From Polyangia bacterium (GTDB taxonomy: Bacteria; Myxococcota_A; Polyangia; Nannocystales; Nannocystaceae), in NCBI GenBank assembly GCA_030430565.1, contig JAUIKS010000018.1, forward strand, positions 62,001 to 126,000: DNA of 64,000 bases, given 5' to 3'. The stretch's first letter is position 1. Each line of letters begins with the position of its first letter. Position numbers and translations under genes: made by a program. Below are positions 8,086 through 16,840 of this stretch, piece by piece. Below the pieces are notes generated by a model, which was given only the letters and a program-made list of their open reading frames with translations, did no database searches and was not told where the DNA came from.

Positions 8086-9768
8086 TCACGGCATCATCAT
8101 GGGCGCGGGCGGGTTGTAGCGCGCGATCCAGATCTGCGTCGAGGCCTGGGCCGGCCCGGAGCTGCCGACGATCACGACCGTGCCGTCCTCGTAGGCCGCG
8201 ATGTCAAAGGCCTCGTCGTGCGCGACGTGGTAGCTGTAGCTCCACTTGGTCTGGCCGTCGGCGTCCGTGCACAGCGCGACGGCGTTGGTGCCCTCGCCGG
8301 CGACGGCGCGGCTGCCCGCGATCAGGAGGTCGCCGTCGGGGTCGATGACGGCGCCGTTGCCCAGCTCGTTGGTCGCTTCCTCCGCGTCGTGCGGCGAGGT
8401 CCACAGCATGGTCGCGGTGGTGTCGAAGCGCTGGCGGAGCACCGCGCTGCCGCCGACCTTAAGGCACTCGGCGCCGGTCAGGTGCGTGAAGTCGGCCTCG
8501 TCGAGCGCGAGCGCGCGGCCCGAGTTGTACTTGCTGACGCAGTCGTTGGCCGGGCTGTAGGTGTGCTCCCAGTCCAGCTCGCCGCCGGGCTTGTACTTGC
8601 GCATCCACGCGCGGCTGCCCGTGATCGTGTTGTTGTTGGTGATCGAGAGCGCGCCCGTGACGAGCGCGTTGCCGTTGGAGTCGACGACGACGTCGGCGCC
8701 GGTGCCGGGGCCCTGGATGTCGGTCCAGAGCTTCTCGCCCTGGCCGTCGAGCTTGCGCACGATGATGTCGAGGAAGGTCCCCGGCCCGTCGGGCTGCTGG
8801 TTGCCGACGACGTAGATGTCGCCGACGTAGTCGGTCGCGACGCCGAAGTAGCCGTCGTTAGAGTCCGGGCCGGAGTCGTAGACGTCGCTCCACAGCAGCT
8901 CGCCGTCGGCCGAGAGCTTCCCGAGCCAGGAGTTGTTGCCCTTGGGCCCGGCGTCGGTGCCGTGACCCACCAGCAGCAGCGCGCCCTCGGGGTCGCGGGT
9001 CACGGCCCAGCCCTCGCTGCTCGTGAACTCCTCGAGCGTGTACTCCCACAGCAGCTCGCCGTCCGGGGAGACGCGGCCGAGCCAGGCCATGCGCGCGTTG
9101 TCCTGGATGATCGTGCCGGCGACGAAGAGGTCGCCCTCGGGGTCGAGCGCGACGCTGTGGGCCGCGCTCGCGCCGGTGTCCTCGCCGAGCAGCAGCTCCC
9201 ACAGGAGCAGGTCTTTGCTCAGCTTGCAGTTGGGCTCGCAGCCGTCGTCGGCGTCTTGGTTGCCGTCGTCGCAGGCCTCGCCCGGGTCGACGTTGCCGTC
9301 GCCGCAGTAGGGGGGGAAGCCGCACACTCCGTCGTTGCAGGCGAAGCCCTCGTCGCACTGCTCCTCGGGCCCGCACGGGCAGCCCGGCGTCCCCTCGGGG
9401 CAGTCGACGCCGGTGGTCGCGTCGCCGCTGGTGAGCGCGTCGCTGGTGAGCGCGTCGCTCGTGCTCGAGGTCGAGCTGCTCGTCGTGAGCTCCTCGGTGG
9501 TCGCGCCGGTGGTCGCGTCGGTGGTCGCGCCCGTGCCGGTCCCGGTCTCGTCGGAGGTCACGCCCGTGCTCGAGGTCGTGGCCGCGCCGGTGGTCGCGCC
9601 CTCGGTCTCGCTCTCGGTGCTGTCATCTCCGCCGGTGCCGCTCGAGGCGCTGCCCGAGTCACCGCAGGCGCTCGCGAAGGCGGTGATCAGGGCGAGGGGG
9701 GCGAGCGCCAAGGCCAGGCCCAGGCCAGCCCGGCGCGTCACTCGTGTGCTCAACGTCCGCGTCGTCAT
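8086..9768 (-). CDS. Secreted lipoprotein with Cys-rich DUF4215 repeat and repeat-type C-terminal domain
   Basis: The 560-residue protein has an N-terminal signal ending in FASAC (Cys35), consistent with a lipoprotein. Residues 37-130 are a Ser/Thr/Gly/Glu linker. Next comes a Cys-rich segment of the Myxococcus type (YCGDGNVDPGEACDDGNQDADDGCEPNC). The rest consists of repeats of about 50 residues of the form (A)VDPEGDLFVAGT...LGRVSPDGELLWEY, which suggests a beta-propeller. The start is placed at ATG 9768 because GGAGG lies six bases upstream, while the in-frame ATG at 9774 directly abuts GGAGG. A paralogue-like protein is encoded at 58980-60458. It is probably displayed at the cell surface. 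The ligand is unknown. Confidence 0.9.
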   Translation of the reverse strand: MTTRTLSTRVTRRAGLGLALALAPLALITAFASACGDSGSASSGTGGDDSTESETEGATTGAATTSSTGVTSDETGTGTGATTDATTGATTEELTTSSSTSSTSDALTSDALTSGDATTGVDCPEGTPGCPCGPEEQCDEGFACNDGVCGFPPYCGDGNVDPGEACDDGNQDADDGCEPNCKLSKDLLLWELLLGEDTGASAAHSVALDPEGDLFVAGTIIQDNARMAWLGRVSPDGELLWEYTLEEFTSSEGWAVTRDPEGALLLVGHGTDAGPKGNNSWLGKLSADGELLWSDVYDSGPDSNDGYFGVATDYVGDIYVVGNQQPDGPGTFLDIIVRKLDGQGEKLWTDIQGPGTGADVVVDSNGNALVTGALSITNNNTITGSRAWMRKYKPGGELDWEHTYSPANDCVSKYNSGRALALDEADFTHLTGAECLKVGGSAVLRQRFDTTATMLWTSPHDAEEATNELGNGAVIDPDGDLLIAGSRAVAGEGTNAVALCTDADGQTKWSYSYHVAHDEAFDIAAYEDGTVVIVGSSGPAQASTQIWIARYNPPAPMMMP

Positions 9769-9886
9769 CAACATCCTCCGGCGCGATAGCGCGCTGAGAA
9801 TGTACGAAACCGCGCCCTCGCTGTCACGAGTCGGCGGTTGACGAGCGTATGCGGAGGTCCGCGTCGCGTTGGCCGCGGCGAGCTCG

Positions 9887-10186
9887 CTACGCGGGGCCTT
9901 CGGCCTGCTCCTCCGGGGGCTGGCAGGCCTTGATCGCCTCGCTGGTCTCGGCCTTGAGCGCGCAGTCGAGGGTCTCGGGCTTGGGCTTGGTGTCGCCGCA
10001 GGTCTTGGCGGTCGCCTTGATCATCTTCTCGCGGTTCTCGGCCGAGACCTCGCCGCCTCGCTCTTGGGCGAGGACGTCGGCGAGATGCTCGGCGAAGCGC
10101 TGACAGCGATCGTCGCCCGCGCAGCCCGGGGCGAGCGCGAGCAGGAGCGGGGCGGCGAGCAGCGACGTCAGGATGCGCGTGGTCAT
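9887..10186 (-). CDS. Small Cys-containing lipoprotein
   Basis: The 99-residue protein has a short signal peptide (MTTRILTSLLAAPLLLALAP) and a lipobox ending in APGC. The mature part is a small helical domain with five further spread cysteines, including KTC, LDCAL and AIKACQ, and it ends in an acidic Pro-rich tail. The start is ATG 10186, with GGAGAG just upstream. The cysteine spacing resembles that in the protein at 32872-33399, so both may belong to one family. The function is unknown. Confidence 0.75.
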   Translation of the reverse strand: MTTRILTSLLAAPLLLALAPGCAGDDRCQRFAEHLADVLAQERGGEVSAENREKMIKATAKTCGDTKPKPETLDCALKAETSEAIKACQPPEEQAEGPA

Positions 10187-10238
10187 GGGTCTCTCCGGAT
10201 CAGATCGGGCACGATCGGTGGTCTTCAGTCGGCGCGCG

Positions 10239-11837
10239 CTACTTGACGCCGTGCATCATCTTGTTGAGCGGCCAGGAGATCAGGACCAGGAACACGCCGA
10301 TGCCGAGGGTGATCCAGCCCATGAGGCCGTAGATGTCGACGTAGCCGCTGAGGCTCTCCTGCGCCTTGACGAGCTCCTGGGCCCAGAACGGATCCGAGAG
10401 CATCTCGGTGCCGCGCGTGACGAACTCCTCCATGCTGCCGGTCAGCTTCTCCTCGCCGCCGCCCTCCTCGCCGCCGGTGAGCTTGGCGAGCACCGCGGCG
10501 ACGTAGTTGGAGCCGGCGAAGGACAAGAACCAGGCGCCCATGACCGTGCCGGTCATGCTCTTGGGCGCGAGCTTGGTGACCATCGAGAGCCCGATCGGCG
10601 AGAGGAACAGCTCGCCGGTCGTGTGCAGCAGGTACATGAAGCCGAGGATCCACAGGGGGACCAGCGCGGTCTCGCCCGCGAACTGGGCGCCGAGCAGCAG
10701 CAGCAGGTAGCCGGCGCCGAGCTGGACGATGCCGAGTCCGAACTTCATCGGGATGTTGGGGTTGAGCCCGCTGCGCTCGAGCTTGATCCACATCGCCGAG
10801 AAGATGGAGCCGAACACCAAGATGTAGAGCGGGTTGAAGAACTGGGTCATGGCGGCGCCCATCTCCCAGTCCAAGAAGCCGATGTAGCGGTCGACGTTGC
10901 GATCCGCGAACAGCGTCAGCGAGGTGCCCGCCTGTTCGAAGCAGGCCCAGAACACGATGTTGAAGAGCATCAGGATCAGCAGGACGATGATCCGGTCGCG
11001 CTGCACGCGACCGCTCTTGAAGCCGACGACGAGCAGGTTGCCGACGACGTAGACCGCGACGATAGCGAGCAAGACGCCGACGACCTGGTTGTAGCGCAGC
11101 ATCAGGTAGAGCGCGGGCACGGCGGCGAGCGAGAGCAGCACCGTGAGCCAGTAGCGGCTGATGCCGAGCGCGCTGCGGCCGTACAGGCGCTCTGGGTCGG
11201 GCGGCTGACCATGGCCCTCGAGCCAGTTGCGTCCGCCTGTGAACACCGCGACCCCGAGCAGCATGCCGATGCCCGCGAGCCCGAAGCCGTAGTGGTAGCC
11301 GAAGGTCTCGCCGACCCAGGCGCACAGCGTCGTCGCGAGCAGGGCGCCGAGGTTGATGCCCATGTAGAAGATCGTGAAGCCCGAGTCGCGCCGCGGATCG
11401 CCGTCCTCGTAGAGGCGACCGACGATGCTCGAGATGTTGGCCTTGAAGTAGCCGTTGCCGACGATGATCAGGCCCATGCCGACGTAGAGCGCGAACTCGT
11501 TGCCGCCGAGCAGCACGAACTCGCCCACCGCCATCAGCAAGCCGCCGAGGACGACCGCGCGCCGGTAGCCGAGCAGCTCGTCGGCGATCTTTCCGCCGAG
11601 CACGGGCGCGGCGTAGACGAGCGCGGTATAGGCCCCGTAGATGCCGAAGGCGGTGGAGTCGCCCATCAGCAGCGCCTTCGTCAGGTACAGCGTGAGCAGA
11701 CCGCGCATGCCGTAGTAGCAGAACCGCTCCCACATCTCGGCGAGGAACAGGACGAACAGCCCCCGCGGGTGTCCGAACATGGTGCGGCCTGGCGACTGGG
11801 TTGCTTCTACGCTCGAATCGCTCACGTTGTCGCGCAT
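10239..11837 (-). CDS. POT/PTR2-family proton-dependent peptide transporter
   Basis: The protein of about 532 residues has 12-14 predicted membrane segments. The N-terminal region FGHPRGLFVLFLAEMWERFCYYGMRGLL contains the ExxERFxYYG motif that defines proton-coupled oligopeptide transporters. Other family features are GNGYFKANISSIVGRLY and FYMGINLGA(L) in the first half. A Gly/Glu-rich loop near residues 470-490 is non-conserved. Start ATG 11837 directly follows GGAGG, which is very tight spacing. GTG at 11825 is an alternative, and the frame stays open to 11864. It should import di- or tripeptides together with protons across the inner membrane, which suits a proteolytic predator or scavenger. 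Confidence 0.95.
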   Translation of the reverse strand: MRDNVSDSSVEATQSPGRTMFGHPRGLFVLFLAEMWERFCYYGMRGLLTLYLTKALLMGDSTAFGIYGAYTALVYAAPVLGGKIADELLGYRRAVVLGGLLMAVGEFVLLGGNEFALYVGMGLIIVGNGYFKANISSIVGRLYEDGDPRRDSGFTIFYMGINLGALLATTLCAWVGETFGYHYGFGLAGIGMLLGVAVFTGGRNWLEGHGQPPDPERLYGRSALGISRYWLTVLLSLAAVPALYLMLRYNQVVGVLLAIVAVYVVGNLLVVGFKSGRVQRDRIIVLLILMLFNIVFWACFEQAGTSLTLFADRNVDRYIGFLDWEMGAAMTQFFNPLYILVFGSIFSAMWIKLERSGLNPNIPMKFGLGIVQLGAGYLLLLLGAQFAGETALVPLWILGFMYLLHTTGELFLSPIGLSMVTKLAPKSMTGTVMGAWFLSFAGSNYVAAVLAKLTGGEEGGGEEKLTGSMEEFVTRGTEMLSDPFWAQELVKAQESLSGYVDIYGLMGWITLGIGVFLVLISWPLNKMMHGVK

Positions 11838-12230
11838 CCTCCCAGTCCGTAGACGTTCGCGCAATCCAAAATCTCCAGCGGTCGCCGCCAGGCGTGGGCC
11901 GCGGTCGCAAATCGCCGGGATAACGGCGTTCGCTCGCGCTCACCTCGAGCGGCGCGGCGCGGGCCTCGCGGGCTTTCGCGCCGCGCAAGCCCGTGCACGG
12001 ATCGCGCCGCGCGGCGTCTCCGGGTTCCGCGAGGATCGTGCTCGCGTCGATCGCGGTCACGCCGCGGCCGCGTCGACTTCGACGAGCGGCGCGCGATGTG
12101 TCTTAAAAGACAGTGCTGTTCGCGCGTCGTTCGCGTGTCCGCGCGGCCGCCTGGAGTGAGACAAAACCAAGACGCGGCGCGACCCGATCGGGACAGGCGC
12201 CGCGTTCGCCCGCTGGCAAGGTGACCGCGC
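11838..12230. other. Intergenic region between divergent transporter and desaturase genes
   Basis: This roughly 390-bp region should hold promoters for both flanking genes. The only AT-rich landmark is near 12100-12111, where GTCTT and AAGAC arms flank two bases, followed by a second less GC-rich patch around 12160. No convincing gene, terminator or repeat was seen. Confidence 0.5.
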
Positions 12231-13160
12231 ATGGCCTTCCTCGCGAGCTTCATCCCCGACGCCCCCCCGATCCCCGAGCGCCTCAAGGACCGCCCGCGCA
12301 GGCCCGCGCCGAACTACCGCAAGGGCTGGCTGCTCTCGATCCCCTTCGTGCTGATCCACCTGCTGCCGCTGCTGGCCTTTTATACAGGTACGACGTGGCG
12401 CGACTGGCTGTGCTGCGCGATCGTCTACAGCCTGCAGATGTTCGCGATCACGGCCTTCTACCACCGCTACTTCTCGCACCGGACCTACAAGACGAGCCGC
12501 TGGTTCCAGTTCGTGATGGCGCTGTGGGGCTCGATGACGGTGCAGAAGGGCGTGCTGTGGTGGGCGTCGACCCACCGCGCGCATCACAAGTACACCGACC
12601 AGCCCTGGGACCCGCACTCCCCGTCGCACACCGGCTTTTGGTACTCGCACATCCTCTGGATCGTCGACGACACCGGCGAGACCGGCGAGGAGCACATCAA
12701 GGACCTGACGAAGTACCCGGAGCTGGTCTGGCTCAACAAGTACTGGGCGATCCCGACGGTCGCGACGGCGACGATCATCTGGCTCATCCTCGGCTGGTCG
12801 GGGCTGCTGATCGGCTTCTTCTTCGCCTGCGTGCTGTCGTTCCACATGACCTTCTCGATCAACTCGATCACGCACATGATCGGGCGGCAGCGCTTCGACA
12901 GCGGCGACACGAGCCGCAACAACTGGTTTCTGGGCGTGGTGACCTTCGGCGAGGGCTGGCACAACAATCACCACCACTACGAGCGCTCGACGCGGCTCGG
13001 CTTCTACTGGTGGGAGCTCGACATCGGCTACTACGGCCTCGTGCTGATGAGCTGGCTGGGCCTGGTCTGGGATCTGAAGTCGCCGCCGGCGGCGATCTAC
13101 GAGGAGGCGGCGGCGCCGGTCGAGCGCGCGTCGGTCGTGGTCGCGGAGGCGAGCGAGTAG
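12231..13160 (+). CDS. Acyl-CoA delta-9 type fatty acid desaturase
   Basis: The 309-residue membrane protein has the three histidine boxes of the acyl-CoA desaturase family in order: HRYFSH, HRAHHKYTD and HNNHHHYE. These eight or more histidines bind the di-iron centre. Two pairs of membrane helices surround them, including LLSIPFVLIHLLPLLAFYTG near residues 35-55. The length and spacing match bacterial stearoyl-CoA desaturases, which put a cis double bond into C16-C18 chains. Start ATG 12231 has AAGG a short distance upstream. It is a single-gene transcript bounded by a strong terminator at 13195-13224. Confidence 0.96.
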   Translation: MAFLASFIPDAPPIPERLKDRPRRPAPNYRKGWLLSIPFVLIHLLPLLAFYTGTTWRDWLCCAIVYSLQMFAITAFYHRYFSHRTYKTSRWFQFVMALWGSMTVQKGVLWWASTHRAHHKYTDQPWDPHSPSHTGFWYSHILWIVDDTGETGEEHIKDLTKYPELVWLNKYWAIPTVATATIIWLILGWSGLLIGFFFACVLSFHMTFSINSITHMIGRQRFDSGDTSRNNWFLGVVTFGEGWHNNHHHYERSTRLGFYWWELDIGYYGLVLMSWLGLVWDLKSPPAAIYEEAAAPVERASVVVAEASE

Positions 13161-13194
13161 CTGCGGCTCGGGCCGCTTGCCGCCTGTCGCTCGA

Positions 13195-13224
13195 CGCGCC
13201 CGCGCTTTCGCGGGCGCGTTTTTT
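13195..13224 (+). terminator. Rho-independent terminator of the desaturase gene
   Basis: A perfect 10-bp GC stem (CGCGCCCGCG and its complement) with loop CTTT is followed directly by six T residues. It lies 35 bp after the desaturase stop and on the same strand. Confidence 0.93.
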
Positions 13225-13387
13225 GTTGGCGCGCGGCGGCGCGCGGGCCGGAGGCGAGCGGCGCGGCGCTGCGCCGCGCGTGATCGGGCGCCGGGCCCAC
13301 AGAAGTCGTTTCATACATGTCTATATGTGCATGTTATTCTGCGCGCGCTCGCGGCCGGGGCGGCCGGGCGCGCGCAGGTGTAGAACC

Positions 13388-15319
13388 ATGGCTTACCCGT
13401 CTCGTCCCCTGTACCTCCGGCAATTCCCCCGACTGAGCGCGCCCGTCGCGGCCGCGCTCGCGCTCGCCTGGCTGCCCGCGTGCGGCGACGCGGGCGAAGA
13501 CACCGAGACGACGGTCGACTCCGCGATCACGACCGCGCCGACGGGCGCGACCGAGGCGACGGCGGGGCCCGCCACCGACGGGGCGACCGAGGGCACGGGC
13601 GGGGCGACGATGGCGACGGGCGGTACCGAGGCGACCAGCTCGGCGACGGGCACGACCGCGAGCACGATGACCGCGGGCCCGACCTCCGACACGGGCGTGA
13701 GCGCGACGGACGGCACGGACACCGGCGAGTGCTTCAACGAGTGCTCGGCGGATCTCAAGGCGGTCGTCGACTGCGAGGGCGAGATCGTGGAGGCCTGCGA
13801 GGGCGCGGAGGGCTGCAACCCGCAGCTGCTCCAGTGCGTCGACCCGTGCGAGGCGGCCGAGGACAGCAAGAGCTCGATCGGCTGCGAGTACTACTCGACG
13901 CTGATGCACACCTTCGAGGACAACCCGTGCTTCGCGGCCTTCGTCGTCAACACCTGGGACGCGCCCGCGCACATCGCGGTCGAGTACGAGGGGCAGACGC
14001 TGGACGTCGGCGCGTTCGCGTACCTGCCCGATGGCGCAGGTCCGGACTTGGTGTACGACCCCTACGACGACCAGGGCGGGCTGCAGCCGGGCGAGGTCGC
14101 GATCCTGTTCTTGTCGGGGCCGACGAGCGTGATGGATGAGGTCAACTGCCCGCACGAGTCGGCGATGCCGGACGGCGTGCAGCTGAAGGGCACGGGCACG
14201 GCGTCGTCGTTTCGGATCACGAGCGACGTCCCGGTCGTCGCGTACCAGATGAACCCCTACGGCGGCGGCTCGGCGGCGGTGACGGGGGCGTCGCTGCTGC
14301 TGCCGACGAGCGTGTGGGACGACAACTACGTGGTCGCCAACGCCTACGACTACTTCGCGCCGCGCGTGCCCTCGTTCAACGTCATCGCGTCCGAGGACAA
14401 CACGACGGTGGTGCTCGAGCCGGTCGCGGCGGTCGAGGGCGGCGGCGGGATCCCGGGGGGCGGCGCGGGGCAGTCGTTGCAGTTCACGCTCGACGCGGGC
14501 GAGCACGCCCAGATCTCGCAGGCGGCGGAGCTGACCGGCTCGATCGTGCAGTCGGATAAGCCCGTCGGCCTGATGGGCGGGCATGAGTGTATGCGCGTGC
14601 CGCTGGGCGAGGAGTGGTGCGACCACGGCGAGCAGATGATCCCGCCGGTGCGCGCGCTGGGCCGCGAGTACGTGGGCGTGATGCACCGCCCGCGCGTCGA
14701 CGAGGACAGCTTCTGGCGGATCGTGGGCGCGGTCGACGGCACGCAGCTGACGTGGTCAGACAACGTCGGCGGGCCGGCGACGCTGAACCAGGGCGAGCTG
14801 GCGGAGTTCATCACGGGCGACGCCTTCGTGGTCTCGAGCCAGGACGACGAGCACCCGTTCATGCTGTTCAACGTGATGAGCGGCAACGGCTGGATCGCGG
14901 ACGACTCGGGCTACGGCGATCCGGACTTCGTGCTCAGCTATCCGCCGAGCCAGTACGGCAACCGCTACGTGTTCTTCGCGGATCCGACGTATCCAGAGAC
15001 GAGCTTGACGGTCGTGCGGATGATGGACGGCGGGGAGTTCTCGGATGTCGAGCTGGACTGCGCGGGGACGCTGACCGGCTGGCAGCCGGTGGGCGACTTC
15101 TACGAGTGGACGAGGGTGCAGCTGATCGAGGGCGACTTCGAGCCGGTGGGCGGCTGCACGACGGGGCAGCACGAGATGACGAGCGATGGTCCGTTCGGCG
15201 TGTGGGTCTGGGGATGGGGGACTCCCGAGACCGAGATCAAGACGACGAACGTCTCGTACGGGTATCCGGGCGGGATGAACGTCGAGCTGATCAACGATGT
15301 CGTGATCGTTCCGGAGTAG
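13388..15319 (+). CDS. IgGFc-binding-like surface lipoprotein
   Basis: The 643-residue protein starts with MAYPSRPLYLRQF and a hydrophobic stretch ending in LPAC, consistent with a lipoprotein. A Thr/Gly/Ala/Ser-rich linker of about 80 residues follows, then a small Cys-rich segment (CFNECSADLKAVVDCEGE...CDPC). From about residue 170 the sequence reads as the IgGFc-binding N-terminal type of beta domain, with FVVNTWDAPAHIAVEYEG, FRITSDVPVVAYQMNPYG, FNVIASEDNTTVVLEP and similar strands. The name comes from a mucin-related vertebrate domain, and in myxobacteria the role is unknown but likely adhesive or surface-exposed. Start ATG 13388 was chosen over a very long upstream open frame that overlaps the desaturase gene. 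Confidence 0.85.
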   Translation: MAYPSRPLYLRQFPRLSAPVAAALALAWLPACGDAGEDTETTVDSAITTAPTGATEATAGPATDGATEGTGGATMATGGTEATSSATGTTASTMTAGPTSDTGVSATDGTDTGECFNECSADLKAVVDCEGEIVEACEGAEGCNPQLLQCVDPCEAAEDSKSSIGCEYYSTLMHTFEDNPCFAAFVVNTWDAPAHIAVEYEGQTLDVGAFAYLPDGAGPDLVYDPYDDQGGLQPGEVAILFLSGPTSVMDEVNCPHESAMPDGVQLKGTGTASSFRITSDVPVVAYQMNPYGGGSAAVTGASLLLPTSVWDDNYVVANAYDYFAPRVPSFNVIASEDNTTVVLEPVAAVEGGGGIPGGGAGQSLQFTLDAGEHAQISQAAELTGSIVQSDKPVGLMGGHECMRVPLGEEWCDHGEQMIPPVRALGREYVGVMHRPRVDEDSFWRIVGAVDGTQLTWSDNVGGPATLNQGELAEFITGDAFVVSSQDDEHPFMLFNVMSGNGWIADDSGYGDPDFVLSYPPSQYGNRYVFFADPTYPETSLTVVRMMDGGEFSDVELDCAGTLTGWQPVGDFYEWTRVQLIEGDFEPVGGCTTGQHEMTSDGPFGVWVWGWGTPETEIKTTNVSYGYPGGMNVELINDVVIVPE

Positions 15320-15576
15320 ATCCCGCGTCGCGTACGGTGTTGGTCGACGAAAGACGCGCGCGGTTTTTGGCGTTCGCGCTTTGATCCGCGGGGCTCCAGG
15401 GCGGGGCCGATGACGCGCGCTCGGGGACCGTCGTCGACGAACGCCGTTTTACGCCAGCGGGCGGAGTGTCCCCATGACGTCCGCGCGGAGACGGATCATT
15501 TTCTGGTCTCTGGGAACTACCATGTCGCGTCTCAGTATCCTTACCGAGCCAACGGTGGTTCACTGGAGCCCTAGTC

Positions 15577-16830
15577 GTGCCCTTCAAGTCAAGCCTTTCA
15601 TCAGGTCCCTATCCCGTCGAGACCAGCTCGAGGCGGGTCAATGGACCGCTCCCCACGCACGCGAGAGATTGGCGCGACATCGGCCTTCCGCTCGCGCTCG
15701 CGCTGCTCGGAACTGCGCTCGTGGGGGCGGCCGTGTACGCGTACATCAATTGGCCGAGGCCAAACGTCGACCCAGATCCCGGGCACCCCGTGGAGACCCG
15801 AGGCGGCGTGGGTTCAAACGAGCCCGCCAAGAATGGGCACCGGGTGTCGGATCCGAAGCCTGGGCCCAAGAGCTCGGAGCCTGGGCCCAAGAGCTTGGAG
15901 CCTGGTTCCAAGATCTCGGAGCCTGGGTCCAAGAGCTCGGAGCCTGGGCCCAAGAGCTCGGACTCGGGGACTAATCCCCCCGTGGAGGGGAGCGACACGG
16001 ACTCCGGGAGCGACACGGACTCCGGGGGCGGCGAGAACGACCCGCCGCTCATCGTCCGGGACGGCATCGCTATGGAATATCCGCTTAACGGGAGCAATCG
16101 CACCATCATCCTCTACGGCACGCACTACGCAAAGTTGGTCTATCTCCCGGGCGTTAAAACAGACGGCGTGAAGGTTGTCGCCGAAGAGCTCAAGGGCTGC
16201 GTCTCGCTCGGGATGTCCGACGTGACCACGAAGCCGCTCACGATCACGGCTGACCGCACGGGCCGCGTCACGATCAACGGCGTGGAGCAGAAGAGGAACA
16301 ATGGTTGCGTCAAGCAGCAGTTCAAAGCCCTCGGCGTAGACGAGCTCAGCCTGTCGCTCGATTACGAGAAGTCGACGGTTCGCATCCCGATCGATCACAC
16401 GAAGCTCGGGGAGAGGCTCACGTCGGCGAAGGGCGAGATCGAGTTTCGACCGGTCGTCGGCACATCGATCGACACGGTCTACAGGACGATCGAGAGCGTC
16501 GATCTCGGTGACTGCAAAAGCCTCCGGCCAGCGAAGACGGAGCGGCTCGAGCTTGTGCCGAACTCGGCAAAAACCAAGAGGTGTCGGAGCCTACAGACCG
16601 CCTTCAAACAGCTCAGCGGGCTTGAGCAGCCGGTCTCCATCGTCAAGTACGAGCTCGACGTAACCCGCGCTCGCTCGTGGCCCGCCAAGGACAAAAAGGT
16701 GAAAAGGCCCGAGCCGAAGCCGAAGCCAAGGCCGCACTTGCAGCCGGCGGACAACGTGGCCCGACCTGTGGCGCGGGATGACCTGGCCACCGAGTCGCGC
16801 GCGAAGCAGCCTACGGCCAAGCGGATGTAG
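15577..16830 (+). CDS. Single-pass membrane protein with 21-bp-repeat linker and Cys-paired C-terminal domain
   Basis: The 417-residue protein has one membrane helix at about residues 35-57 (LPLALALLGTALVGAAVYAYI) and no signal cleavage site. It therefore probably sits in the inner membrane with its C-terminus outside. Residues 90-150 form a linker made of five PGPKSSE-type units, then two SDTDSG units. The C-terminal 250 residues seem to contain two related beta-rich segments, each with a pair of cysteines (GCVSL...NGCVKQQF and DCKSL...RCRSLQTAF). The tail is basic and Pro-rich. Start GTG 15577 follows GGAG. Its stop lies 10 bp from the stop of the convergent CHAT gene. I do not recognise the family. 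Confidence 0.7.
   Translation: MPFKSSLSSGPYPVETSSRRVNGPLPTHARDWRDIGLPLALALLGTALVGAAVYAYINWPRPNVDPDPGHPVETRGGVGSNEPAKNGHRVSDPKPGPKSSEPGPKSLEPGSKISEPGSKSSEPGPKSSDSGTNPPVEGSDTDSGSDTDSGGGENDPPLIVRDGIAMEYPLNGSNRTIILYGTHYAKLVYLPGVKTDGVKVVAEELKGCVSLGMSDVTTKPLTITADRTGRVTINGVEQKRNNGCVKQQFKALGVDELSLSLDYEKSTVRIPIDHTKLGERLTSAKGEIEFRPVVGTSIDTVYRTIESVDLGDCKSLRPAKTERLELVPNSAKTKRCRSLQTAFKQLSGLEQPVSIVKYELDVTRARSWPAKDKKVKRPEPKPKPRPHLQPADNVARPVARDDLATESRAKQPTAKRM
15859..15963 (+). repeat. Five 21-bp tandem repeats in coding sequence
   Basis: Five head-to-tail 21-bp units, starting CCTGGGCCCAAGAGCTCGGA, encode PGPKSSE-like heptads in the linker of the membrane protein. The copies differ by only a few bases, so the array is recent or is being kept uniform. 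Two 18-bp units that encode SDTDSG follow near 15990-16026. Confidence 0.93.
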
Positions 16831-16840
16831 CCAGGCAGGG

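Noticed and set aside
12113..13387. Long upstream extension of the IgGFc-like gene through the desaturase gene
   Set aside because: It overlaps a clear desaturase on the same strand in another frame and crosses a strong terminator. The signal peptide at 13388 marks the real start.
15859..15963. CRISPR-like or iteron array
   Set aside because: The 21-bp units are contiguous, coding and in frame, so this is a protein repeat.
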